Origin: Actinomycetota bacterium
GTDB taxonomy: Bacteria; Actinomycetota; Acidimicrobiia; Acidimicrobiales; Ilumatobacteraceae
DNA: 37,590 nucleotides
NCBI GenBank assembly: GCA_963169665.1
Contig: CAUJET010000057.1
Span: 1-37,590 of the forward strand
Reading direction: 5' to 3'
Shown here: in pieces, positions 31,338 through 37,590 of the stretch
Numbering within the stretch: the stretch's first letter is position 1
Layout: each line of letters begins with the position of its first letter
The notes under the pieces: generated by a model
Databases searched by the model: none
Seen by the model: the letters and a program-made list of their open reading frames with translations, nothing else
What the model was told of the DNA's origin: nothing
Position numbers and translations under genes: made by a program

Positions 31338-31359
31338 GTTGATTGTCTGCGCAATCAAC
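31338..31359. promoter_or_regulatory. Inverted repeat upstream of the 31294 gene
   Basis: GTTGATTG-tctgcg-CAATCAAC, a perfect 8-6-8 repeat 44 to 65 bp upstream of the ATG at 31294, in the promoter region of that minus-strand gene. It is AT-richer than its surroundings, and a regulator binding site is a fair guess. Confidence 0.4.
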
Positions 31360-31416
31360 CGGAGCGTTCAGGGCCGAACGTCCCGCTCGCACGGGACCAT
31401 CGCGTCAAGTGCGATC

Positions 31417-31440
31417 GTGCTCACCCGTTCGGGTGAGCAC
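31417..31440. terminator. Hairpin terminator after the GH3 gene
   Basis: GTGCTCACCCG-tt-CGGGTGAGCAC, a perfect 11-bp stem, starting 25 nt after the stop of the minus-strand GH3 gene. Probably its terminator. Confidence 0.7.
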
Positions 31441-31464
31441 GCTGATCGCGCTGTTCTCGGCCGG

Positions 31465-33924
31465 TCAACAGAGCACCGAACCGGCCGTCTCGAGGTCGGC
31501 CGACGAGTCGCCCACGAGCACGTGGTACGCCCCTGACGGCACCACCCACGCCGATGACGCGACATCCCAGACGGCGAAGGCGCGCTCGGGCAACCACATC
31601 TCCGCGGTCACGGTCGCGCCGGGCTCGGCGTGCACCTTCGCGAAGCCGCGAAGCTCCCGTACGGGACGACGGGGTCCGTCGTCGGGTGCGGCGACGTAGC
31701 ACTGGACGACCGTGCTGCCGGCGCGTGCGCCGGTGTTGGTGACCGGGACGCGCACGACGATCCCGTCGGCGATCGTGCCGGTGAGCTCGGCGGGGCCGAA
31801 CGACCACGACGTGTACCCGAGCCCATGTCCGAACGGGAACGCCGGGGTGATCGCACGGGCGTCGTACCACCGGTAGCCGATGAACTGGTGTTCGTCGTAC
31901 CGGGCGAGACCGCCCTGGCCGGGGTGCGACAGGAACGCAGGTGTGTCCTCCAACCGGGCAGGGATCGTCATCGGCAGCCTGCCACCCGGCTCGGCCTCGC
32001 CGAGGAGCATCTCGGCCACTGTGTTGCCGAACTCCTCGCCCGGGAACCACACCTGCAACACCGCGGCGACGTCGCCGAGCCACGGCATCGTCACCGGCGA
32101 TCCGGTGTTGAGCACGACCACGGTGTTCGGGTTCACCTCGGCCACACGCCGCACCAGTTCGTCCTGCCGTCCGGGCAGCGCCATGGTGGTGCGGTCCTCG
32201 CCCTCGGTCTCCCAGTCGGCGTTGGTGCCCACGACCACGACCGCCGCATCCGCATCGGCAGCGGCTCGCACGGCAGCGTCGACGGGATCGATGAGTTCCG
32301 GGCCGAGTGCGCCGACCTGCACCCCGCGCATCTGCTCGTGTTCGAACATGGCGATCTCGAGTTCGACCAACACCTCGACGCCCGCCTCCAACGCGACCGT
32401 GGCTCGGATCTCGGGGCTGCCGTTGCCGAACATGAAGCCGCCCGTCTGTGGCGTCGACAGGTCGACCACCACCTCGCCCGCGATCGTGAGCACGGCGGGA
32501 CCGACGGCGACGACGCCGACCTCCCAGTCGCCGGTGACGTCGGGGACGAACGAGCCCGTGATCGTGGCGCCGAATCGGTGCCGTGAGATGCCGGGGGCGG
32601 GGTCCTCCATCCACATGAAGCCCAACCGGTCGGTGGTCGTCTCGACGGTCGTGCCGTCCGCACCGCGGTACACCACGTCGAACCGACCGCGCAGCACCGG
32701 CAGGCGCTTCTCGATCGAGCATCCCTGTTCGGTGCGCACGTCGACGCCCCGGGCCTGCAGCGCACCGAGCAGCGGGACCGGGCGATTGGCGCGGACGCGG
32801 GCGCTGCCACCGCCCTGGATCTGTCCCCGGGTCGCGTACGGCCCGATCAACGCGACCGACGACCCCGCCGCGAGGGGCAGGCCCGTCACGCCATCGTCGC
32901 CGACCCGGTTGGTGAGCAGCACGCTGCCCGCGATCGCGGCGGCGCGGATGAGCTCACGGGTCTCGTCGGCGTCGTCGGTGACCTCGTCGCCGGCGGCGAT
33001 GCCGCTCGTCCGGTCGGTGAGGCCGCACCACTCGAACAACTGCAGCAACCGGCGGACGCACTCGTCGACGTGCGACACGTCGACGTCGCCGTCGAGGACG
33101 GCGCGCACGAGCGCGTCGCCGCGCTTGCGGGTGGGACCGGGCATCTCCAGGTCGAGACCGGCGAGCGCGGACGCGACCGTGTCGTGATGGGCGTACCAGT
33201 CGCTGACGATCACGCCGTCGAAACCCCACTCGTCGCGCAGGAGGTCGCGCATCAGGCCGGGGTCGTCGGCCACGTACCGACCGTTCACCTTGTTGTAGCT
33301 GCTCATGATCGAGCGCACGTCGGCGCCGCCCTCGTCGAGCGGCCGGACCGCCGCCTCGAACGGCACGAGGTAGAGCTCGCGCAGCGTGCGCTCGTCGACC
33401 TCGCTCGAGATCGTGGTCCGTTCGAATTCGGTGTCGTTGGCGATGAAGTGCTTGATGCACGCGGCGACGCGCTGCGACTGCACGCCTTTCACGTAGGCGA
33501 CCGCGAGATGGGCGGTGAGCGTGGGGTCCTCGCTCATGCACTCGAAGTTGCGGCCGCCGATGGGCGTGCGATGCAGGTTCACGGTGGGCGCGAGCAGCAT
33601 CTGCGCCCCCTTGGACCGGCACTCGCGGCCGAGGGCGGCGCCCACCGCTTCGACGAGGTCGGGGTCGAAGCTGGCACCGAGCGAGGTGCCACAGGGGAAC
33701 GACGCCGACGCAGGCCCGTTCCACGAGGTGCCGCGCACCCCGGCCGGACCGTCGCTGCAGCGCAGGACGGGGACCCCGGGCAGCGCCACGGTGTGCCAGC
33801 CGTCGGCACCGGTCAGCAACGACACCTTCTGCTCCAGCGAGAGGCTCGCGAGCACCTCCTCGGCTTGGAACTCGGCATCGACTTCTCGGGCGGACGGTGC
33901 TTCGGGGTCGGCGTCGAACGACAT
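31465..33924 (-). CDS. Glycoside hydrolase family 3 beta-glucosidase-type enzyme with PA14 domain
   Basis: 819 aa from ATG 33924. N-terminal GH3 barrel (LLTGADGWHTVALPGVP near residue 33; SDGPAGVRG; GRNFECMSEDP near residue 120; KHFIANDTEFERT near residue 160) with the predicted nucleophile Asp242 in VIVSDWYAHHD. The GH3 C-terminal sandwich has its usual PA14-type insertion (residues about 405-530), and a fibronectin III-like domain ends the protein (about 720-790). There is no signal peptide, so it acts on imported or internal glycosides. The stereochemistry of the substrate is unknown. It is divergent from a TetR gene that probably controls it. Confidence 0.93.
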   Translation of the reverse strand: MSFDADPEAPSAREVDAEFQAEEVLASLSLEQKVSLLTGADGWHTVALPGVPVLRCSDGPAGVRGTSWNGPASASFPCGTSLGASFDPDLVEAVGAALGRECRSKGAQMLLAPTVNLHRTPIGGRNFECMSEDPTLTAHLAVAYVKGVQSQRVAACIKHFIANDTEFERTTISSEVDERTLRELYLVPFEAAVRPLDEGGADVRSIMSSYNKVNGRYVADDPGLMRDLLRDEWGFDGVIVSDWYAHHDTVASALAGLDLEMPGPTRKRGDALVRAVLDGDVDVSHVDECVRRLLQLFEWCGLTDRTSGIAAGDEVTDDADETRELIRAAAIAGSVLLTNRVGDDGVTGLPLAAGSSVALIGPYATRGQIQGGGSARVRANRPVPLLGALQARGVDVRTEQGCSIEKRLPVLRGRFDVVYRGADGTTVETTTDRLGFMWMEDPAPGISRHRFGATITGSFVPDVTGDWEVGVVAVGPAVLTIAGEVVVDLSTPQTGGFMFGNGSPEIRATVALEAGVEVLVELEIAMFEHEQMRGVQVGALGPELIDPVDAAVRAAADADAAVVVVGTNADWETEGEDRTTMALPGRQDELVRRVAEVNPNTVVVLNTGSPVTMPWLGDVAAVLQVWFPGEEFGNTVAEMLLGEAEPGGRLPMTIPARLEDTPAFLSHPGQGGLARYDEHQFIGYRWYDARAITPAFPFGHGLGYTSWSFGPAELTGTIADGIVVRVPVTNTGARAGSTVVQCYVAAPDDGPRRPVRELRGFAKVHAEPGATVTAEMWLPERAFAVWDVASSAWVVPSGAYHVLVGDSSADLETAGSVLC

Positions 33925-33930
33925 GGCGGC

Positions 33931-33936
33931 AGTCTT
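33931..33936 (-). promoter_or_regulatory. Possible -10 box of the GH3 gene
   Basis: AAGACT on the minus strand, 6 nt before the ATG at 33924. A weak match to the TAnnnT pattern. Confidence 0.25.
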
Positions 33937-33984
33937 CCAGATGGGTGGTCCGGGCTGCAGCGGCCGCGATGACGGGGCGTCACT

Positions 33985-33990
33985 TAGGCT
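33985..33990 (+). promoter_or_regulatory. -10 box of the TetR gene at 33998
   Basis: TAGGCT, exactly 7 nt before the ATG at 33998, with no ribosome-binding site between. Confidence 0.5.
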
Positions 33991-33997
33991 GACGGCC

Positions 33998-34645
33998 ATG
34001 AAGCAGCGAGCCCGCACGGACGAGGACAAGCAGTCGCGCCGCGGCGACATCCTCGACGCGGCCCGGGCGGTGTTCGACGAGCTCGAGGTCGACGCGTTCA
34101 CGATGGACGCCGTGGCCTCGTCGCTGGGGCTCGCCAAGGGCACGCTGTACCGCTACGTGCCGACCCGAGAGGCCCTCCTGCTCGCGCTGGCGCTCGACGA
34201 GTACATCGCGTGGTTCGACGAGTTCGATGCCCGCCTCACCGCACTCCCGGCCGGGGGCGACCACATCGATGTCCCGGCCGCCGTCGCCGGCGAGATGACC
34301 GACACCCTGCTCGCACGACCGCGGTTCCTCCGACTCGCGTCGCTGGTCGCGACGGTGCTCGAGCGCAACGTCCCGTTGGAGACGGCCCGCGACTTCAAGA
34401 GCTGCGTCGTGTCACACAGCGCCCGTACGGCGGCCGCCCTGGCCGATCGGTTGGGCTGTTCGGCGTCGGAGGCCAAGCGTGTGCTCGTGCTCACGCAGGC
34501 GCTCACCGTCGGCCTGTACCACCACGCCCACCCCGCGCCGGTGGTGGCCGAGGTACTCGCCGACGCGTCGTTCGCGGGCGCCAGGGTCGACTTCGGCCCC
34601 GACCTCCGCTTCGGCATCGAGGCCCTGCTCCGCGCCGCCGCCTGA
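33998..34645 (+). CDS. TetR/AcrR-family transcriptional regulator
   Basis: 215 aa. N-terminal helix-turn-helix (RRGDILDAARAVFDELEVDA, then TMDAVASSLGLAKGTLYRYV, residues about 14-54). The C-terminal part resembles the TetR subgroup whose ligand domain has MTDTLLARPRFLRLASL and VLTQALTVGLYHHAHP. Divergent from the GH3 gene with 73 bp between the start codons, so it is a likely repressor of that gene and of itself. I find no clear palindrome in the short gap, which weakens that inference. It is followed by the pentanucleotide repeat at 34666. Confidence 0.9.
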   Translation: MKQRARTDEDKQSRRGDILDAARAVFDELEVDAFTMDAVASSLGLAKGTLYRYVPTREALLLALALDEYIAWFDEFDARLTALPAGGDHIDVPAAVAGEMTDTLLARPRFLRLASLVATVLERNVPLETARDFKSCVVSHSARTAAALADRLGCSASEAKRVLVLTQALTVGLYHHAHPAPVVAEVLADASFAGARVDFGPDLRFGIEALLRAAA

Positions 34646-34665
34646 ACATCCGCGACGATCGAAGC

Positions 34666-34710
34666 GGTGTGGTGCGGTGCGGTGTGGTGCGGTGTGGTGC
34701 GGTGCGGTGC
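34666..34710 (+). repeat. Pentanucleotide tandem repeat (GGTGY, nine units)
   Basis: Nine uninterrupted 5-bp units GGTGT or GGTGC in 45 bp, 20 bp after the TetR stop and 35 bp before the hydrolase ATG. The unit is not a multiple of three, so slippage would shift any frame passing through it. A frame open through it joins the hydrolase and may be used or spurious. Confidence 0.9.
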
Positions 34711-34744
34711 GATGACTCGAGCCGGCGAGCACCGTCCGACCTGC

Positions 34745-35401
34745 ATGTCCACGTACGTACTCATTCCGGGAGCCGGTGGTGACGCCTGGTACTGGCACCT
34801 CGTCGCTCCACTGCTCGAGGACGCGGGTCACCGCGCACTTCCCGTCGGCCTTCCCGCGAGCGACCCGGATGCCGGCCTCGACGCGTACGTCGCGGCGGCG
34901 CTCGATGCCGTCGGCGCCGTGGACGCTGCGAATGGGGACGTGGTGGTGGTCGGGCAGTCGCTCGGGGGGTTCACCGCTCCGATGGTCGCCGAGCGGCTCG
35001 GCGCCTCACTGCTCGTCTTCGTGGCCGCCATGATTCCGCAGCCGGGTGAGACGGCCGGCGACTGGTGGTCCACGAGCGGCTTCCACGACGTGTGGGGAGA
35101 CCAGCAGATGGACACCATGGAGCACTTCCTCCACGACCTGCCTCCCGCCGTGCTCCAGGACGTCCTGGAGCGGGGAGAACCCGACCAGACCGGCCGTGTG
35201 ATGGCGGACCCGTTCCCGCTCGCGGCGCTGCCGTCCATCCCGACGCGAGGCATCGCGGCGACGAACGACCGCTTCTTCCCGGTCGGCTTCATGGACCGCC
35301 TCATCCGGGACCGCCTCGGCGTCGAGCCCGAACACGTCGCGGCGGGTCACCTGCCGGCGCTGGCCAACCCCACCGGACTCGTCGAGTTGTTGCTGGCCTG
35401 A
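34745..35401 (+). CDS. Alpha/beta hydrolase
   Basis: 218 aa from ATG 34745. The N-terminus STYVLIPGAGGDAWYW has the oxyanion-hole loop of alpha/beta hydrolases, and GQSLGGFTAP near residue 70 is the nucleophile elbow with Ser72. HVAAGHLPAL near the C-terminus would supply the catalytic His. The lid region is rich in Trp and Asp. It resembles small esterases of the salicylate-binding / methylketone-synthase-like group, but the substrate is not known. An in-frame ATG at 34712 would add 11 residues and cannot be excluded. The GGTGY repeat lies directly upstream. Confidence 0.85.
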   Translation: MSTYVLIPGAGGDAWYWHLVAPLLEDAGHRALPVGLPASDPDAGLDAYVAAALDAVGAVDAANGDVVVVGQSLGGFTAPMVAERLGASLLVFVAAMIPQPGETAGDWWSTSGFHDVWGDQQMDTMEHFLHDLPPAVLQDVLERGEPDQTGRVMADPFPLAALPSIPTRGIAATNDRFFPVGFMDRLIRDRLGVEPEHVAAGHLPALANPTGLVELLLA

Positions 35402-35472
35402 TCGACCGACACCATCGATGCCGGTGACGTGCAGCGCGTCGCCACGCTGCGAGCGGTCGTCGAGGTGTCCGG

Positions 35473-35478
35473 CATCAT
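35473..35478 (+). promoter_or_regulatory. Possible -10 box of the LLM oxidoreductase gene
   Basis: CATCAT, 6 nt before the ATG at 35485. Confidence 0.3.
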
Positions 35479-35484
35479 GTCCCC

Positions 35485-36330
35485 ATGAAGTTCGGCCTGT
35501 TCGGCATCAACAACGGCGCGCTCGCGGACCCGGACTCGGCCGTGCGAGCCGCACGAGCGGCCGAGACAGCAGGGTTCGACTCGGTGTGGACCGGCGAGCA
35601 CGTGGTGCTCCCCGATCCCCAAGAGCCGCCGTCGCCGGCGCCGCCGCGCATGCCGATGCTGGACCCGGCGGTAGCGCTCGCCTACATCGCCGCCCACACG
35701 TCGACGATCGCGCTCGCCACCGGGATCATCATCCTGCCGCAGCGCAACCCGCTGGTGCTCGCCAAGGAACTCGCGAGCCTCGACGTGGTCTCCAAGGGAC
35801 GGCTGTGGTTCGGCTACGCGGCGGGCTACCTGCACCAGGAGTTCGCTGCGTTGGGCATCCCGTTCGACGACCGCGGCGCACGCTGCGACGAGTACCTCGA
35901 CGCGATGCTCGAGGTGTGGGACAGCGACTCGCCCACCTTCGCCGGCGAAACCGTTTGCTTCAGTGGGATCGATGCGCACCCCCGGCCCGTCCAGCGGCCA
36001 CACCCCCGGTTGATCGTCGGCGGCCGCAGTGCGCCGGCGTTCAGGCGGACCGTTCGCCGTGCCAACGGGTGGTACGGGTTCGCACTGTCACCCGAAGCGG
36101 TGGCGACGTGCGTCGCCGGCCTGGAGCGGGCGGCTACCGACGTCGACCGGCCCGCGGAGCTCGGCGAACTGGAGTTGACCGTCACCCCACCGCCCGGGCC
36201 GGTCGACGCCGACACGGTCGACCGGTACCGACAACTCGGCGTGGCGCGCCTCGTGATGCTGCCGCGAGCCAACGACGTCGAGAGCATCATCCAGTTCGTG
36301 AACGAAACCGCCGAGACCCACCTCGGCTGA
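35485..36330 (+). CDS. LLM-class F420-dependent oxidoreductase
   Basis: 281 aa luciferase-like TIM-barrel protein. MKFGLFGINNG at the N-terminus, AETAGFDSVWTGEHVVLPD near residue 30, ATGIIILPQRNPLVLAKELASLD near residue 78 and GRLWFGYAAGYLHQEFAALG near residue 108 are the signatures of the Rv-type F420-dependent subfamily. RLIVGGRSAPAFRRTVRRANGWYG follows. It would use reduced F420 (or FMN) to reduce or oxygenate a small molecule. The substrate is unknown. It is a single gene with no F420 synthesis genes in the window. Confidence 0.9.
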   Translation: MKFGLFGINNGALADPDSAVRAARAAETAGFDSVWTGEHVVLPDPQEPPSPAPPRMPMLDPAVALAYIAAHTSTIALATGIIILPQRNPLVLAKELASLDVVSKGRLWFGYAAGYLHQEFAALGIPFDDRGARCDEYLDAMLEVWDSDSPTFAGETVCFSGIDAHPRPVQRPHPRLIVGGRSAPAFRRTVRRANGWYGFALSPEAVATCVAGLERAATDVDRPAELGELELTVTPPPGPVDADTVDRYRQLGVARLVMLPRANDVESIIQFVNETAETHLG

Positions 36331-36457
36331 GCCGTCATGCGGGATCGTCGACCGCCGTCCCGCTGGCCGTGACAACACGACGGGGTATCGCTGCCGATCG
36401 GCGTCGGGGGACAGCGGCGGGTTGAGTTCGTCCCTACCGAACGATGAAGCTCGGAGC

Positions 36458-36832
36458 ATGGCTCGTTTCACTCAACTCGTCGTCGACTGTGGCGGTCCCG
36501 CTGCTCTTGCGTTGTTCTGGGCTGCGGCGCTCGACGACTTCGAGATCCGGGGGTACGACGACGCCGAGATCGCGAGGCTCGCGGCGATGGGTCGAACGCC
36601 CGAGTCCGATCCGTGCGTCATCGTCGACGGCCCGACGTTCGAGATCTGCTTCCAGGAAGTGGCCACGCTTCCCTCCGGGAAGAGGGCCGTGCATCTCGAC
36701 ATCTCGACGTCGAACCGGCCGCTGGAGCGCGATCGTCTGGTGTCTCTGGGAGCGACGATCGTCCAGGAGTTCGACGACCACACGTGGATGCGCGATCCCG
36801 AGGGCAACGACTTCTGCATCGTCGACGAATGA
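36458..36832 (+). CDS. VOC-family (glyoxalase-like) protein
   Basis: 124 aa. A single glyoxalase-like domain: FTQLVVDCGGPAALALFWAAAL at the start, FEICFQEVATLPSGKRAVHLDIS in the middle with a possible metal His, and MRDPEGNDFCIVDE at the end, which is the usual last strand. It belongs to the Glyoxalase_6 type, often found alone in actinobacteria with no assigned substrate. The ATG at 36458 is preceded by GGAG as a Shine-Dalgarno. Convergent with the DinB-like gene 32 bp away. Confidence 0.85.
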   Translation: MARFTQLVVDCGGPAALALFWAAALDDFEIRGYDDAEIARLAAMGRTPESDPCVIVDGPTFEICFQEVATLPSGKRAVHLDISTSNRPLERDRLVSLGATIVQEFDDHTWMRDPEGNDFCIVDE

Positions 36833-36864
36833 CCGTCGGTATGGGGCAGGGCTCCGTCCCGCCG

Positions 36865-37389
36865 TCAGCGGGCAGGCGGTCGCCCGAGAGCGTCGCGGAT
36901 GAGATCGATGTGTCCTGAGTGGCGGGCGGTCTCGTCGATCATGTGCGCCAGGAGCCAGCGAAGGTTGACGGGCTTGTTGCCGAACGACGGGGACGCGGCA
37001 AGCGTGTCCAGCGAGGTGCACGCACTGGTGGCGTCTCGGCTCCGGCGGCATGCGTTCCGGTAGAGGTCGACGATGGTGGCGAGCGGGTCGTGATCTGCGG
37101 AGCGGAATGACCAGTCATGTGCCTCGGCGGGGTCGACCGATCGCCAGGGCTCCGGGAGGTCGAGCCCGAGCATCTTGTGCTGGAACCACCGGTCCTCGGT
37201 GAAGGCGAGGTGCTTGACAATGCGGCCGATGCTCAGGTCCGTCGACGTCAGTGGTCTGGCGTGGATGTCGTCGTTCGACAGGTCTCGTGTCTGGGTCAGG
37301 ATGGCGCGGCGTTCCTCGTCGAGTCGTTCCGTGAGACCGATCCGCTCCGTCGCTGGCTGAAGGTCGGCGAAGTGGTGGCTCGAGGACAC
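36865..37389 (-). CDS. DinB/DUF664-family protein
   Basis: 174 aa from GTG 37389. A four-helix DinB-type fold: ERIGLTERLDEERRAILTQT, then IGRIVKHLAFTEDRWFQHKM near residue 53 and WLLAHMIDETARHSGHIDLI near residue 145. The three histidines in HLAFTEDRWF, HMIDETARH and HSGH match the metal-binding triad of the family, whose actinobacterial members include thiol-dependent (mycothiol or bacillithiol) transferases. Function is not assigned here. The in-frame extension to the window edge lacks similarity and is rejected. Confidence 0.85.
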   Translation of the reverse strand: MSSSHHFADLQPATERIGLTERLDEERRAILTQTRDLSNDDIHARPLTSTDLSIGRIVKHLAFTEDRWFQHKMLGLDLPEPWRSVDPAEAHDWSFRSADHDPLATIVDLYRNACRRSRDATSACTSLDTLAASPSFGNKPVNLRWLLAHMIDETARHSGHIDLIRDALGRPPAR

Positions 37390-37590
37390 GTCGCGATTGT
37401 CGCATCTGGCTTGGCAGCGCCGGAACGCGTTGTCGATGGACGACTGACCAGGCAACAGCAACTGTCCGGACACGACTGATGAGGACCCGGCGGTCCGGGG
37501 GCGGAATGTGGGCCGTGGGTTTCTGTGTCGGGGTGTGGTGGTCCAGCGGCCCCCACCCGCCACCGAGAGCGCGGTTGGCGGTGCGCACAC
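37390..37590. other. Right edge, no gene supported
   Basis: 201 bp upstream of the DinB-like gene. A weak GACAAT box lies 6 nt before its GTG (37396-37401, minus strand). Otherwise nothing is recognised. Confidence 0.5.

Overview
The window is GC-rich, densely packed chromosomal DNA from an actinobacterium. My best guess is the Acidimicrobiia (Ilumatobacter-like). This rests on gene content (mycofactocin genes mftE and mftF, an F420-type luciferase-like oxidoreductase, many GTG starts) and on frequent promoter-like -10 boxes 6-9 nt before start codons. I see no rRNA, tRNA, CRISPR array, insertion sequence, phage or attachment site. It reads as ordinary chromosome.

Layout. 151-4497 (+): a FadH/OYE-type flavoenzyme, purE-purK and a DedA membrane protein. 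4554-5519 (+): a DUF3291-GNAT fusion. 5627-8997 (+): a tightly overlapping fixB-fixC-fixX-fixA operon encoding an electron-transfer flavoprotein and its quinone-reductase/ferredoxin partners. 9120-10004 (+): a low-complexity anchored protein. 10155-12127 (-): a NarL/DesK-type two-component system. 12434-15328 (+): a TetR regulator, mftE and mftF. 15339-18161: a DUF4395 protein (-), then a divergent alanine racemase-like protein and a polytopic membrane protein (+). 18187-20117 (-): a YpfJ-type zinc peptidase and a ROK kinase. 20262-22587 (+): an ECF sigma factor, a repeat-tailed membrane protein and ung. 22610-29582 (-): a branched-chain-amino-acid-type ABC transporter made of three polypeptides, including a LivH-LivM fusion and an MFS-ABC-ABC triple fusion. 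29646-30527 (+): a YihY-type membrane protein. 30638-31294 (-): an unknown membrane protein. 31465-33924 (-): a GH3 glycosidase, divergent from a TetR gene (33998-34645). 34745-37389: an alpha/beta hydrolase, an LLM oxidoreductase, a VOC protein (+) and a DinB/DUF664 protein (-).

How the genes may work together. The OYE enzyme, the FixBCXA module and TetR-mftE-mftF look like scattered parts of one mycofactocin redox system. MftE and MftF mature and glycosylate the peptide-derived cofactor, and the ETF/FixCX module is a plausible route from mycofactocin-coupled dehydrogenases to the quinone pool. The precursor and early maturation genes (mftA-mftD) and the oxidase mftG are not in the window. 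The most unusual protein is the 983-residue MFS-LivF-LivG fusion, whose gene overlaps the livHM fusion gene by 4 bp. It would place a complete secondary-carrier domain inside an ABC importer.

A recurring regulatory pattern is a (T/C)AnnnT hexamer 6-9 nt upstream of many start codons, the arrangement of leaderless actinobacterial transcripts. I used it to choose several starts.
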